Position numbers and translations under genes: made by a program
Notes under the pieces: generated by a model
What the model saw: only the letters and a program-made list of their open reading frames with translations
Databases searched by the model: none
What the model was told of the DNA's origin: nothing
DNA from: GCA-003244245 sp052390495
Lineage (GTDB): Bacteria; Actinomycetota; Actinomycetes; Mycobacteriales; Pseudonocardiaceae
Direction of reading: 5' to 3'
NCBI GenBank assembly: GCA_052390495.1
Contig: JBQTGW010000219.1
Span: 1 to 64,000 of the forward strand
Length of the DNA stretch: 64,000 nucleotides
Shown here: positions 26,047 through 34,233 of the stretch, piece after piece
Numbering within the stretch: the first letter of the stretch is position 1
Layout: every line of letters begins with the position of its first letter

Positions 26047-26495
26047 GGCTGCCCAGTCCCAGGTTCGGCGATCTCGAAGTAGCGCGGCAGCGGAGCGGTA
26101 CCGGCCAACCGCAGCCAGCGCACCGTGCGGTGCGAGCGCAGCGCGAGGGTATCGCGCACCGCGTCGTTGTAGACCCGCCGGGCGATGACCACGCGCTGCT
26201 CGGTGTCCGTCAGTCGAGCCGCGCGGACCGGATCGAGCTCGGTGCGGTCCAGCATGGCCAGTACCCGGCTCAGCTCGTTCTCCATATCCTCGCGGCCGCC
26301 ACCCAGCGCGGTGCGCGGACCCATGCCGACGCCTAGCTCCTCCACCACGAGGGCGCGCCCGCTGAGTGCGGCGTCCAGAGCGACCCACGCCGCATCGGTC
26401 CGCACATGCAACCGGTCCAAGCGGGTAGCCGCGGCGACCGCGCCTGCGGCGGCAAGCAGCAACCCGGCGCCCAGCACCGCCCCAGCTACCTTCAC
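26025..26495 (-). CDS. LemA-like membrane protein
   Basis: This 156-residue protein starts at GTG 26495, whose GTGA overlaps the pimA stop. One membrane helix lies at residues 5-25 (GAVLGAGLLLAAAGAVAAA), followed by LHVRTDAAWVALDAALSGRA and VIARRVYNDAVRDTLALR, the LemA-type helical pattern. It corresponds in position and start region to part of M. tuberculosis Rv2609c, next to pimA. Role unknown. Its 3' end overlaps the convergent EF-G-like gene. Confidence 0.75.
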   Translation of the reverse strand: MKVAGAVLGAGLLLAAAGAVAAATRLDRLHVRTDAAWVALDAALSGRALVVEELGVGMGPRTALGGGREDMENELSRVLAMLDRTELDPVRAARLTDTEQRVVIARRVYNDAVRDTLALRSHRTVRWLRLAGTAPLPRYFEIAEPGTGQPQDGAGV

Positions 26496-27661
26496 CGCGC
26501 GATCCGGACGGGCTGACGCCAGGTGCGCCCGCCAGGTCCCGGCACCAACCGGCGCGGGTCGGCGGCGACCGCCGTTTCGTAAACCTGCAACACTTGCCGG
26601 GCCACCACCGGCCAATCCCACATCGCCGCTCGCCGACGACCCACGGCAGCCAGCTCGGCGCGCCGCACGGGATCATCGAGCAGCTCACCGAGTGCCGCGG
26701 CCAGCGCGGTGGGTGCACCGGCCGGGACGAGCACTCCGGCCCGCCCGTCGTCAAGCACCAGTCGAAACGCGTCCAGGTCGCTGGCCAGCACGGGGGTTCC
26801 TGCGGCCATCGCCTCGGTGAGCACTATGCCGAAGCTTTCCCCTCCGATCGCGGGGGCGCACAGCACGTCCACGCTGGCCAGCATCGAGGCCTTGCCCCGC
26901 TCGCCCAGCCCGCCCAGCACCCGGATCCGGGCAGCCAACTCAGGGCCTGCCCCGCGGCTCAATGACGCTGGGTCCCCGTGACCGACCACCAACAGCTGCA
27001 ACTCCGGCCGGGTCCGCACGAGGGTACGCAGTGCCGCCAACAACACCGGCATGCCCTTTCGCGGCTCGTCGAAGCGGCCAACGAAGCCAACTGTGCCCCC
27101 GAGCCGCGGATACCCGGGCAACGCTTCGGCGCCGGCGAAGCGCGCCACATGGACCCCGTTGGGGATCTCCACCGCGTCCCCACCGAGGTACTCCACCTGC
27201 ACCCGCCGGGCCAGCGGAGACACCGCGATCCGGGCGGTGACCTTCTCCATCGGGGGCTGCAGCAGGCCGTGCGCCACCGCCAGCGCCCGGGACCTCGCGG
27301 CGGCCATGTGGAAGGTCACCACCACCGGCCGGTCGGCGAGCGCCAGTGCGATCAGGGACAGGCTCGGCGCCGTGGGCTCGTGCAGATGCAGCACATCGAA
27401 GTCATGGTCGCGCAGCCACCGACGCACCCGGGTGAAGGCGACCGGACCGAACGACAGCTGGGCGACCGAGCCGTTGTAGGGAACCCGCACGGGCCGGCCC
27501 GCGGCGGTGACGAACTCCGGCAACAGCGCGCCCGCCGCAGTCGGAGCGAGCACCTCCACCCGGTGCCCAAGCCCGCGTAGACCCTGCGCCAAACCCAGCA
27601 CATGCGCCTGAACTCCGCCCCGTGCGGCGATGGAGTACGGGCAGACCATCCCGACCTTCAC
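26492..27661 (-). CDS. pimA: Phosphatidylinositol alpha-mannosyltransferase PimA
   Basis: The 389-residue GT4 glycosyltransferase transfers the first mannose from GDP-mannose to phosphatidylinositol at the inner face of the membrane. It begins VKVGMVCPYSIAARGGVQAH and has GFVGRFDEPRKGMPVLLAAL and the GT-B signature GGESFGIVLTEAMAAGTPV. The GTG at 27661 overlaps the patA stop (GTGA), so the longer frame to 27715 is not used. The order pgsA-patA-pimA matches mycobacteria. Confidence 0.93.
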   Translation of the reverse strand: MKVGMVCPYSIAARGGVQAHVLGLAQGLRGLGHRVEVLAPTAAGALLPEFVTAAGRPVRVPYNGSVAQLSFGPVAFTRVRRWLRDHDFDVLHLHEPTAPSLSLIALALADRPVVVTFHMAAARSRALAVAHGLLQPPMEKVTARIAVSPLARRVQVEYLGGDAVEIPNGVHVARFAGAEALPGYPRLGGTVGFVGRFDEPRKGMPVLLAALRTLVRTRPELQLLVVGHGDPASLSRGAGPELAARIRVLGGLGERGKASMLASVDVLCAPAIGGESFGIVLTEAMAAGTPVLASDLDAFRLVLDDGRAGVLVPAGAPTALAAALGELLDDPVRRAELAAVGRRRAAMWDWPVVARQVLQVYETAVAADPRRLVPGPGGRTWRQPVRIAR

Positions 27662-28581
27662 GACCCACCTGTCCCGTGGCGCTGCAACGTCGATACCGAC
27701 AGTTCGTCGGTCCACAGCGGTTGCAGCATGTGCCAGTCACGCGGGTGCGCGGCGATGTCGGTGGCAAAACAGTCGGCCACCGCCTGAGTAACTCCGGCCG
27801 CTGCACCACGACCGCGCACCGGCACCGGCGGGTGGAACCGAATCCCCCAGCCGTCCGGGGTGAACCAGCAGCCGATCACCAACAGGACGGCGCCGGTGAC
27901 CGCGGCCAGCCGGGCGGGCCCCAGCGGCATTCGGGCGGTGGCACCGAAGAACTCGACCGGAACGCCGCCACCGGTGAGATCCCGGTCAGCAAGCAGACAC
28001 ACCACCCCGCCCGCGCGCAGCCGACGTACCAACCGTGGAGTGGGACTGCCCGCCCCGGTCAGCGGGACGATATCGAAGCCCAGCGAGGTGCGATAGTCGA
28101 CGAAACGCCGGTACAGCGCCTCCGGCTGCAGCCTCTCGACGACAGTGCTGAACGGCCCGTGACGCCTGACGAACCACAGTCCCGCAATGTCCCAGTTGCC
28201 GCTGTGCGGCAGCACCGCCACCACTCCCCGCCCGGTGGCCAGCGCGGCGTTCAGGTGCTCGACCCCCTCCATCGCACCATCCAGCTGGTCGACCAGCGCC
28301 TGGTGGTCAGCCGAAGGCAACGTGAAGACCTCCCGCCAGTACCTGGCATAGGAGCGCAGCCCGTCGCGGACCAGCGCGTCGAGTTCTTCCTCCGAGGCGC
28401 TGGGCACCACCCGGGCCAGGTTGCGTCGCAACTGTTGAGCGCCTGGGCCATCGCGGCGCGCCGCGAAGTCCGCGCCGACTTGAAACACCCGCCCGGCCAG
28501 GACTTCCGGTGCCCCGCGGAGTAGCCGCCACCCGGCCGCATACCCGAGGTCGGTGAGCTGATCAGCCACCCTGCTACGCAC
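27658..28581 (-). CDS. patA: Phosphatidylinositol mannoside acyltransferase PatA
   Basis: The 307-residue acyltransferase acylates the mannose of PIM1/PIM2. It shows the HX4D catalytic motif in LPHSGNWDIAGLWF, plus LVDQLDGAMEGVEHLNAAL and ARMPLGPARLAAVTGAVLLV, typical of the LpxL/HtrB-like family. The start is GTG 28581 (or GTG 28569); both lie within or just after a 12-nt tandem repeat. It is coupled to pimA. Confidence 0.9.
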   Translation of the reverse strand: MRSRVADQLTDLGYAAGWRLLRGAPEVLAGRVFQVGADFAARRDGPGAQQLRRNLARVVPSASEEELDALVRDGLRSYARYWREVFTLPSADHQALVDQLDGAMEGVEHLNAALATGRGVVAVLPHSGNWDIAGLWFVRRHGPFSTVVERLQPEALYRRFVDYRTSLGFDIVPLTGAGSPTPRLVRRLRAGGVVCLLADRDLTGGGVPVEFFGATARMPLGPARLAAVTGAVLLVIGCWFTPDGWGIRFHPPVPVRGRGAAAGVTQAVADCFATDIAAHPRDWHMLQPLWTDELSVSTLQRHGTGGS

Positions 28582-28626
28582 TGTTTCTCACTGTGTCTCT
28601 CACTGTGTCATTTACTGTGTCACTTA
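28581..28626. repeat. 12-bp tandem repeat CTGTGTCWYTYA at the pgsA-patA junction
   Basis: Three full units (28591-28602, 28603-28614, 28615-28626) follow a degenerate 10-nt unit at 28581. Read on the coding strand they give repeated GACACAGTRA. The array contains the pgsA stop and ends at the patA start, so it occupies the whole 42-nt gap where the ribosome-binding site of patA should be. Confidence 0.75.
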
Positions 28627-29238
28627 CTGGGCCGCCGACCTTCGGGCACTGCTCCGCACGGCGAGCATCCGCTGGATCACGGTCACCACCTGCAACCCGG
28701 CGAGCAACCACAGCGCCACGTCGACCGCTATGGACACCCCGACCCCGGTCAGCCCGGTGCCCCAGAGCGTGATGATGTAGCGCTCCGCACGCTCCACCAT
28801 CCCGCCGTCAGCAGCCAGGCCAGCAGCTTCGGCCCGAGCCTTGATGTAAGAGATCACCTGGGCGCACACCAGGCAGAGCAGCGCCGCGACGGCCAACGGG
28901 CGATTGTCGGCAACTACGAAACACCACCAGGTCAGCCCGGCGAACACGGCACCATCAACGATTCGGTCGCAGGTGGCATCCAGCACGGTGCCGAACGGGG
29001 TGCCGTGGCCTCGGGCGCGGGCAACCGCGCCGTCGAGCAGATCGAAGAGGACGAACAGCGTCACGGCGATCGTCCCCGCGAGCAGCTGCCCACGGGGGAA
29101 GAACCACAAGGCCGAGGCGACGGTGCCCGCTGTGCCCACGAGCGTGATGGCATCGGGACCCACCCCGGCGCGCAACAGCCAGGCACCCACCGGATCCAAG
29201 AGCCGGGAGACCGAAGCGCGGGCAAACATGCTGAGCAT
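28624..29238 (-). CDS. pgsA: Phosphatidylinositol phosphate synthase (CDP-alcohol phosphatidyltransferase)
   Basis: The 204-residue membrane enzyme contains LFDLLDGAVARARGHGTPFG followed by TVLDATCDRIVDG, the DGxxAR-G-D-D signature of CDP-alcohol phosphotransferases, in a set of about six hydrophobic segments. It makes phosphatidylinositol phosphate from CDP-diacylglycerol and inositol phosphate in actinobacteria, the precursor used by PimA and PatA. Gene order identical to M. tuberculosis pgsA1-patA-pimA. Confidence 0.93.
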   Translation of the reverse strand: MLSMFARASVSRLLDPVGAWLLRAGVGPDAITLVGTAGTVASALWFFPRGQLLAGTIAVTLFVLFDLLDGAVARARGHGTPFGTVLDATCDRIVDGAVFAGLTWWCFVVADNRPLAVAALLCLVCAQVISYIKARAEAAGLAADGGMVERAERYIITLWGTGLTGVGVSIAVDVALWLLAGLQVVTVIQRMLAVRSSARRSAAQ

Positions 29239-29252
29239 CGCGGAACCTGAGG

Positions 29253-30263
29253 CTAACGGGTGATGGGTTGATGATCGTCAACCCGTAGCGGTTCCTGGGG
29301 TGCCCGCATGCCCATGCCGACAAGTGCCCACCCTCCGTCGGCGAGGGTGTGCACCACCCGCGAGAGGAGCACCACAGCCGCCGCGGCGCCACCTCCGGAA
29401 ACCACCGGTCCCAGCACCATGAGCAGCACGACCTCCCGCACACCAAGACCGGCGGGAGTGACCACCAGAACACCGGCCGCGAGGAAACCGACAGTCCAGG
29501 CCAACGCAAACCCACCCAAGGCGATGGGCGCGAGCGCCATGGGTGGCTCCAGCGCCTCCGTATCCGACCGCGTCACCGGAGCGAGTAACAACAGCATGCT
29601 CAGGCCATACCCGATCCAGGTCACTGTGAGCCAGCCAAGCGCTCGCATAATGGCCGCTCCGCTGACCCGCTCCGGCGCACTGCCCCGGCCCAGTACCCGA
29701 TGTAGCCACCGCAGCACAGGCAGGACCAGTCGAGGGTGCAGGCAAGCCAGCAACAGCGGCGCCAGCAACGCCACCCAGCCGAACCGGTCGAACACTGCAC
29801 TGGAGGCGAACGGCAGCACCAGACCGGCAACCACCGCGCCAGTGGCGGTGTGCGCCGTGACGAACAGCACCGAGGCCGCCGTCGTACTGGACGCGGGCAC
29901 GCCGTGCTCGCGGCCCAGCTTGGCGTGCGCCACGTAGGCCCACACCCCGCCCGGGATGTACTTGCCGATCTGACCGGTGAAGAACACCCGTACCGCGCCG
30001 TGCAACCCCAGCGGGGCGCCCACACCACGCAGCAGACTTCGCCACGCCAGCCCGGAGGCACCTAGTCCGACGGCAGCGGACAGGAATGCGCCGAGCACCG
30101 CGGGCAGTCCGATCTGCCAGACTGCGTCCAGGGCACCTCCGGCATCCCCAGCGAGTCGCCAGAACAGGATCCCGAGTGCAACGCCCAAGAACAACACCCG
30201 GCCTGCGATGACGAGGTGGCGTTTCCAACTCCGCCGGGTCGCGTTCAGGACAGCTCCGTCCAC
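29253..30263 (-). CDS. Lysylphosphatidylglycerol synthetase-type (YbhN-like) membrane protein
   Basis: A 336-residue polytopic protein with FFTGQIGKYIPGGVWAYVAH and FLAAGVLVVTPAGLGVREVV, conserved parts of the LPG_synthase_TM/UPF0104 family of lipid flippase-like proteins. Start is uncertain: GTG 30263 gives a 19-nt overlap with the HIT gene; a rare CTG at 30248 would give a neat CTGA overlap. Location between the HIT gene and pgsA suggests a role in envelope lipid handling, by inference only. Confidence 0.8.
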   Translation of the reverse strand: MDGAVLNATRRSWKRHLVIAGRVLFLGVALGILFWRLAGDAGGALDAVWQIGLPAVLGAFLSAAVGLGASGLAWRSLLRGVGAPLGLHGAVRVFFTGQIGKYIPGGVWAYVAHAKLGREHGVPASSTTAASVLFVTAHTATGAVVAGLVLPFASSAVFDRFGWVALLAPLLLACLHPRLVLPVLRWLHRVLGRGSAPERVSGAAIMRALGWLTVTWIGYGLSMLLLLAPVTRSDTEALEPPMALAPIALGGFALAWTVGFLAAGVLVVTPAGLGVREVVLLMVLGPVVSGGGAAAAVVLLSRVVHTLADGGWALVGMGMRAPQEPLRVDDHQPITR

Positions 30264-30982
30264 GCGTCCACCAGCAGCGTGCGGGTCTCCGCGAGCAGCT
30301 GCGGCAGCACCTTGGTCCCCCCCACGACAGGCATGAAGTTCGCGTCGCCACCCCACCGAGGCACCACGTGCTGGTGCAGGTGGGCGGCGATACCCGCGCC
30401 GGCGACGGAGCCCTGGTTGATCCCGATGTTGAAGCCGTGCGGTGCCGCAGCGCGGCGGGTGGCGAGCATGGCCCGCTGGGTGAAGGTGGCCAGCTCGGTC
30501 GTCTCCTGAGCGTTCAGGTCCGGGTAGTCCGCGACGTGCCGGTAGGGCACCACCATCAAATGACCGGGGTTGTACGGGTAGAGGTTGAGCACCGCGTACA
30601 CAGTCACGCCACGGGCGATCACCAAGGCGTTGGCATCGTCCATGCCGACAATCCGGCAGAATGGGCACTGCCCCGGGGCAGCCCCCTGCTCGGGCTTGCT
30701 CTCACCCTTGATGTAGGCCATCCGGTGTGGTGTCCACAGTCGCTGCAGCGCGTCGGGCGCTCCGACTCCGTCCTGCGCTTCGAAGTCCGAAGCTTCACCA
30801 GCCTCGCCTCTCCCAGCCCAGCCCCTCCCAGCCTCGAACGTCGGAGTCCCGAACTCCCCAAACTCCGCAGTCCCGGCTGGGGTCACGACTCCCCCGGCGT
30901 CCAGGCCGGGTCCCGCAACCTGTCCTCGGACTGAATGGGCTGGGGTGACGCGAGCACGAGAACTCCTCGAAGACTGGGACAA
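30245..30982 (-). CDS. HIT-domain nucleotide phosphorylase/hydrolase
   Basis: The protein has the histidine triad AAHLHQHVVPRWGGDANFMP and CPFCRIVGMDD, plus ALQRLWTPHRMAYIKGE and LNLYPYNPGHLMVVPYRHV. It corresponds to M. tuberculosis Rv2613c, an Ap4A phosphorylase. From the ATG at 30982 it is 245 residues, with about 80 poorly conserved, Gly/Ala/Glu-rich residues in front of the core; a GTG at 30886 would remove 32 of these and is a fair alternative. It heads the operon that continues into the flippase-like gene and pgsA. Confidence 0.9.
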   Translation of the reverse strand: MSQSSRSSRARVTPAHSVRGQVAGPGLDAGGVVTPAGTAEFGEFGTPTFEAGRGWAGRGEAGEASDFEAQDGVGAPDALQRLWTPHRMAYIKGESKPEQGAAPGQCPFCRIVGMDDANALVIARGVTVYAVLNLYPYNPGHLMVVPYRHVADYPDLNAQETTELATFTQRAMLATRRAAAPHGFNIGINQGSVAGAGIAAHLHQHVVPRWGGDANFMPVVGGTKVLPQLLAETRTLLVDAWTELS

Positions 30983-31246
30983 CCAGGTTAAGACTTGATG
31001 CTATCGAGGGACCTGGGCCGACCGCCTGCGGGTTCACCGCGCCAGGATGCCCTCTGCCTGCTTGTGATTGCTCCCACAACCTTCGGTCCGGCGAGCCGAG
31101 TATCGGTTTGGATGTCGGTTTACGAGGGAACTCAGTGCGCAACGGGTGCCTACACTGAGCGAGGAGGCCGAACCCGCCGACGCTCGGATGACCCCCTCAG
31201 GCCGGTAACCCACCGATGCACTGCGAGCGTTCCGGGAGGTCCTCCG

Positions 31247-31477
31247 ATGTGGTTCGTACCCGATGTCCACCTTGAAGCTGCCGCCTCGGCCAAGTTGTCG
31301 CTGGCCACGCTGGCTCAGACGAAGATCCGTTCCGATCACCTGAGCAACAACGAGCGTGACATCATTGCTGATCTGTTCACCATCCTGGAACGGCTCGTCC
31401 TGCGCGACGAGCTCCCGGCCGAGGCCCGAGGTATTTACGATCAAGCGGTGCTGATGCTGGCCCAGGGCTCCGACTGA
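31247..31477 (+). CDS. Small hypothetical protein, 76 residues
   Basis: The ATG at 31247 is preceded by GGGAGGT 8 nt away. The predicted product (MWFVPDVHLEAAASAKLSLA...) is mostly helical, with HLSNNERDIIADLFTILERL. I do not recognise the family. The good ribosome-binding site and codon bias support expression. Its 3' end overlaps the convergent gene by 37 nt. Confidence 0.6.
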   Translation: MWFVPDVHLEAAASAKLSLATLAQTKIRSDHLSNNERDIIADLFTILERLVLRDELPAEARGIYDQAVLMLAQGSD

Positions 31478-32172
31478 GACCGCCCCGCCTTGCTCGGCGC
31501 TATCCCGTCCGACGCAGCAGAGACTGCCTGCCCGACGAACGAGGGCACCGGGCGCACCACCTGACCGACCGAGGCGGCCAGGTGGCCTACCGCGGCGGAA
31601 CCGGCACTTGGCGCCGGAGCCGCTGGCGCGACCGTACCCTCGATCGGGCTGCTGCCCGGGTGTTGACCACCCGCTGAATCCGGCAAGGTAAACGGTACTG
31701 ACAGGCCGTCCTCGGGCAAGGGTTCGTCCGATACACCGAAGGTGAGTGGGCGATTGCGGTGCACCGGTGCGGTTCCGGTGCCCGCGAACACCTGCCTTCG
31801 GGTAACTTCCGGTGCGGCAGTAGACAGCGCGGCGACGGCGAGCGGCGTCGCCCCGTACCCACCGGACACCACACTAGGGCCGACCATGACGAACCCGGGA
31901 TGAGCGCTCTCCGGCACCTCGGATGAACTATCAGCTGCGTGCACCGTCACTGCTAGCACCGACCCACAGGCCAGCAGCGTTCCCGCAGCAAAACCGCGAA
32001 CCGGACCAACGCTGGAAGCCCGCCGGTGCGAAGCCGGCTTCACCACGTGAGGGACACCGTACCTGGCGCCGCCAGCTACGGGATCCGCATCAACCATGGT
32101 GCCCCCGACCCAAGCGATCAACGCGGGAGCGGAGGGCCCAGAACCCCACTTCCTACGACGTCGCGTTGTCAC
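31441..32172 (-). CDS. Hypothetical protein with one membrane or signal segment
   Basis: The 243-residue frame has a basic N-terminal region, a hydrophobic stretch near residues 58-78 (GFAAGTLLACGSVLAVTVHA) and a Pro/Ala/Ser-rich exterior part. The hydrophobic segment would be better placed if translation began at the internal ATG (MVDADPVAGGARYG). No domain is recognised. It could be a wall-associated or secreted low-complexity protein. Confidence 0.5.
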   Translation of the reverse strand: MTTRRRRKWGSGPSAPALIAWVGGTMVDADPVAGGARYGVPHVVKPASHRRASSVGPVRGFAAGTLLACGSVLAVTVHAADSSSEVPESAHPGFVMVGPSVVSGGYGATPLAVAALSTAAPEVTRRQVFAGTGTAPVHRNRPLTFGVSDEPLPEDGLSVPFTLPDSAGGQHPGSSPIEGTVAPAAPAPSAGSAAVGHLAASVGQVVRPVPSFVGQAVSAASDGIAPSKAGRSQSEPWASISTA

Positions 32173-32471
32173 TCGGGATCTCCCTCGATGCTGGGGATGG
32201 TCCAGACGGCCGAAAGAATACAGGCTTCTAGCCCCATGCCCAGATCAGTCACTCATCCGGGGCAATATCTACCCCCTCACCCGATCGATGTCACCCAGGC
32301 AGCGGGCTGGAGATACCCGCAACGTGGACAGTCCGACGCAGTACCCGCGGGACCGCCTTCGCGCTCACCCTGACGGAGTAGAGCGCGCCCATGGATCACG
32401 GGCGCGCTCGTCCAAGTCCTCATGTTCGACCCTGGTGTAGCGTGGCCACGCGGTACCAATACGGTGACAAC
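32173..32471. other. Intergenic stretch with one strong hairpin
   Basis: No coding frame of note is seen in these 299 nt between two divergent genes. The clear element is a perfect 10-bp inverted repeat, GAGCGCGCCC (32381-32390) and GGGCGCGCTC (32400-32409), with a 9-nt loop, 62 nt before the HesB-like start. No T-run follows. Confidence 0.6.
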
Positions 32472-32783
32472 ATGCTGACAGTTACCGACGCAGCCGCCGA
32501 AGCGATCATCTCTCTCGTGATCAAGAACCAGATGCCTGAGGGGTCGGGCCTGCGGATCTCGCGGCAGAGCGACACCACCCGGTCGGAGGGGCTGGGGCTG
32601 TCCATCGCAAAGGCACCGGCCGAGGACGAGTCCGTGCTCGAGAGCAACGGCGTCAAGATCTTCCTCTCGCGCGCATTGTCCGACGTGCTACAGAACCAGG
32701 AGCTGCACGTCCAACGCAGCACCGAGGACGGCGAGGAGAAGCTGAACTTCACCGTGGAACAGAAACCCAAACCCAAGCAGTAG
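32472..32783 (+). CDS. HesB/IscA-like protein without cysteines
   Basis: The 103-residue product starts at ATG 32472 (MLTVTDAAAEAIISLVIKNQ). The N-terminal LTVTDAAAEAI, GSGLRISR and GVKIFLSRAL segments match the HesB-like fold, as in small actinobacterial proteins annotated as Fe-S biogenesis. Unlike true IscA it contains no Cys, so it cannot carry a cluster on the usual three-Cys site. Role unknown. Confidence 0.75.
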   Translation: MLTVTDAAAEAIISLVIKNQMPEGSGLRISRQSDTTRSEGLGLSIAKAPAEDESVLESNGVKIFLSRALSDVLQNQELHVQRSTEDGEEKLNFTVEQKPKPKQ

Positions 32784-32895
32784 GGTGCGCGCCCTACTCT
32801 CTTCGTCGGCGGCAGCGACCACGTCGAACCACTCGCTCGGCCAGTGACAACCCCTGGCCGATTCCGGGATGCCCGGAACCGGCCGCTGACCTGGG

Positions 32896-32967
32896 TGGGC
32901 GATACTGGGATCGAACCAGTGACCTCTTCGGTGTGAACGAAGCGCTCTCCCGCTGAGCTAATCGCCC
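32896..32967 (-). tRNA. tRNA-Val (anticodon CAC)
   Basis: On the minus strand the 72-nt cloverleaf has acceptor GGGCGAT/ATCGCCC, D arm GCTC-GAGC, anticodon stem CTTCG/CGAAG with loop TTCACAC (anticodon CAC) and T arm ACTGG-TTCGATC-CCAGT. CCA is not encoded. The sequence is close to the tRNA-Val(GAC) gene at 35923. Confidence 0.95.
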
Positions 32968-33004
32968 CCTCGGCTGCCGTAGCAGCGGACCTACCATACC
33001 TGAT

Positions 33005-33448
33005 TCAGAACAGCGGTGAACGTACCCAGTCCCACGGCAGCTGAAGCCAGCCTGCGACCATACCCAAGGCATTGACCAACCACAGGGTGAGCAGGACGAT
33101 GACCCCGGTCAGGGAAATCACCATCAGACGCACGCCACGGGGCTGGCTACGTAGCCACCCCGTCCAGGCGTCGTAGCGGTGCCGAAGGAACCGGAGCACC
33201 CGCTGCGCCCAGAGAAACTCGGTGCCCAGGATCGCTAATCCAGCGAAGACGATGAGCCACCCCGGACCTGGATACGGGATAGCGGCGACGCCGGCGATGA
33301 GGACTGCAGTACCCACCACGGCCACCGCGAGTCGGTAGGTGAGGTCGACCCCGGGTCTGCTACGCACCCACTCGCGAAACCGGGTGTACCAGTGCGCAGG
33401 CTCCGTCGGGCTCTCGTCCAGCTGGGCTGCCTTGTCCTCGATCGTCAC
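33005..33448 (-). CDS. TIGR02611-type small membrane protein (PGPGW family)
   Basis: The 147-residue protein has the motif YPGPGWLIVFAGLAILGTEF within paired membrane helices, followed by WAQRVLRFLRHRYD and a further C-terminal helix pair. This is a conserved actinobacterial membrane protein family of unknown function. It starts 2 nt after the end of the anti-sigma gene and is likely in the same operon. Confidence 0.8.
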   Translation of the reverse strand: MTIEDKAAQLDESPTEPAHWYTRFREWVRSRPGVDLTYRLAVAVVGTAVLIAGVAAIPYPGPGWLIVFAGLAILGTEFLWAQRVLRFLRHRYDAWTGWLRSQPRGVRLMVISLTGVIVLLTLWLVNALGMVAGWLQLPWDWVRSPLF

Positions 33449-33450
33449 AC

Positions 33451-34233
33451 TCAGCTTTCTACCAGCCCACTCGCCTTGACTGCCGTAGGTGCCGCAGGAG
33501 CGTGCCGTCCTTGTTCGAGGGAGACCGCGTAGCCGGTGAACTCTCCAGCGCCCGGGACAGAGTTTACGTGACGCAGCGTCGTCGCATCAGATGCCACGTC
33601 GAATGGTGCGAGCGCTCTGGGTGTCGCGCCGACAAGCCCCCACAGAACATAGGTCTCGTCCGCCGTCCGGTTGCCGGGCAGGTCGTTGGCCACCAGCGTG
33701 ATTTGATCCCGAACCGCGACCACCATGCCGACTGACCGACCGTCCTCGGTGGCCAGCGGCACCAGATCCGACGCCGGGTCCGCCACCCCCTGCATCACCT
33801 CGGACAGATCCGTGAGCTGGTTGATCGCCCGGTCGCGCTCCCCGTCGAGTTGGACGACCCGAATCCCGAGCGTCACCGACATAGCTATCAGGACCACCGC
33901 TGCTGCCGCGGCGAGCACCCTACTGCGGGCTCGCGCACCCACCTCGGTCCGCACGCCGCGCTGCGTCAGCGGAATGACCGGCGCCACCGCGGTCGCGTTC
34001 ACGACGGCGAGGATCCGCTGCTCAAGCCCCGCGCTCGGGATGGCCTGCGGTATGGACAGACCCAGCGAGGCGCCGACCCGTTCGGTCTCGGACACGATTT
34101 GGGTACACGCCTGGCAATCCATCAGGTGTACAGCGACCAGCGATTCCTCGGCGGGCTCCAGAGCGTGCAGCGCCCACCCGACCGCAAGCTCGCTGTGCGG
34201 GCAGCCCGCCACGCGGTTCTCGTCGATCATCAC
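33451..34233 (-). CDS. Anti-sigma factor with zinc-binding N-terminus and RskA domain
   Basis: The 260-residue protein has an N-terminal ZAS-type motif VHLMDCQACTQ (HxxxCxxC near residues 36-43), one membrane helix near 105-125 (VLAAAAAVVLIAMSVTLG), and an extracytoplasmic RskA-like domain (ETYVLWGLVGATPRALAPFD). It should hold the neighbouring sigma factor at the membrane until a signal releases it. Its start overlaps the sigma gene stop, a standard sigma/anti-sigma arrangement. Confidence 0.9.
   Translation of the reverse strand: MMIDENRVAGCPHSELAVGWALHALEPAEESLVAVHLMDCQACTQIVSETERVGASLGLSIPQAIPSAGLEQRILAVVNATAVAPVIPLTQRGVRTEVGARARSRVLAAAAAVVLIAMSVTLGIRVVQLDGERDRAINQLTDLSEVMQGVADPASDLVPLATEDGRSVGMVVAVRDQITLVANDLPGNRTADETYVLWGLVGATPRALAPFDVASDATTLRHVNSVPGAGEFTGYAVSLEQGRHAPAAPTAVKASGLVES

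Noticed and set aside
26492..27715. Upstream start for PimA at 27715
   Set aside because: It would overlap patA by more than 50 nt; the GTG at 27661 gives the GTGA junction and the family N-terminus.
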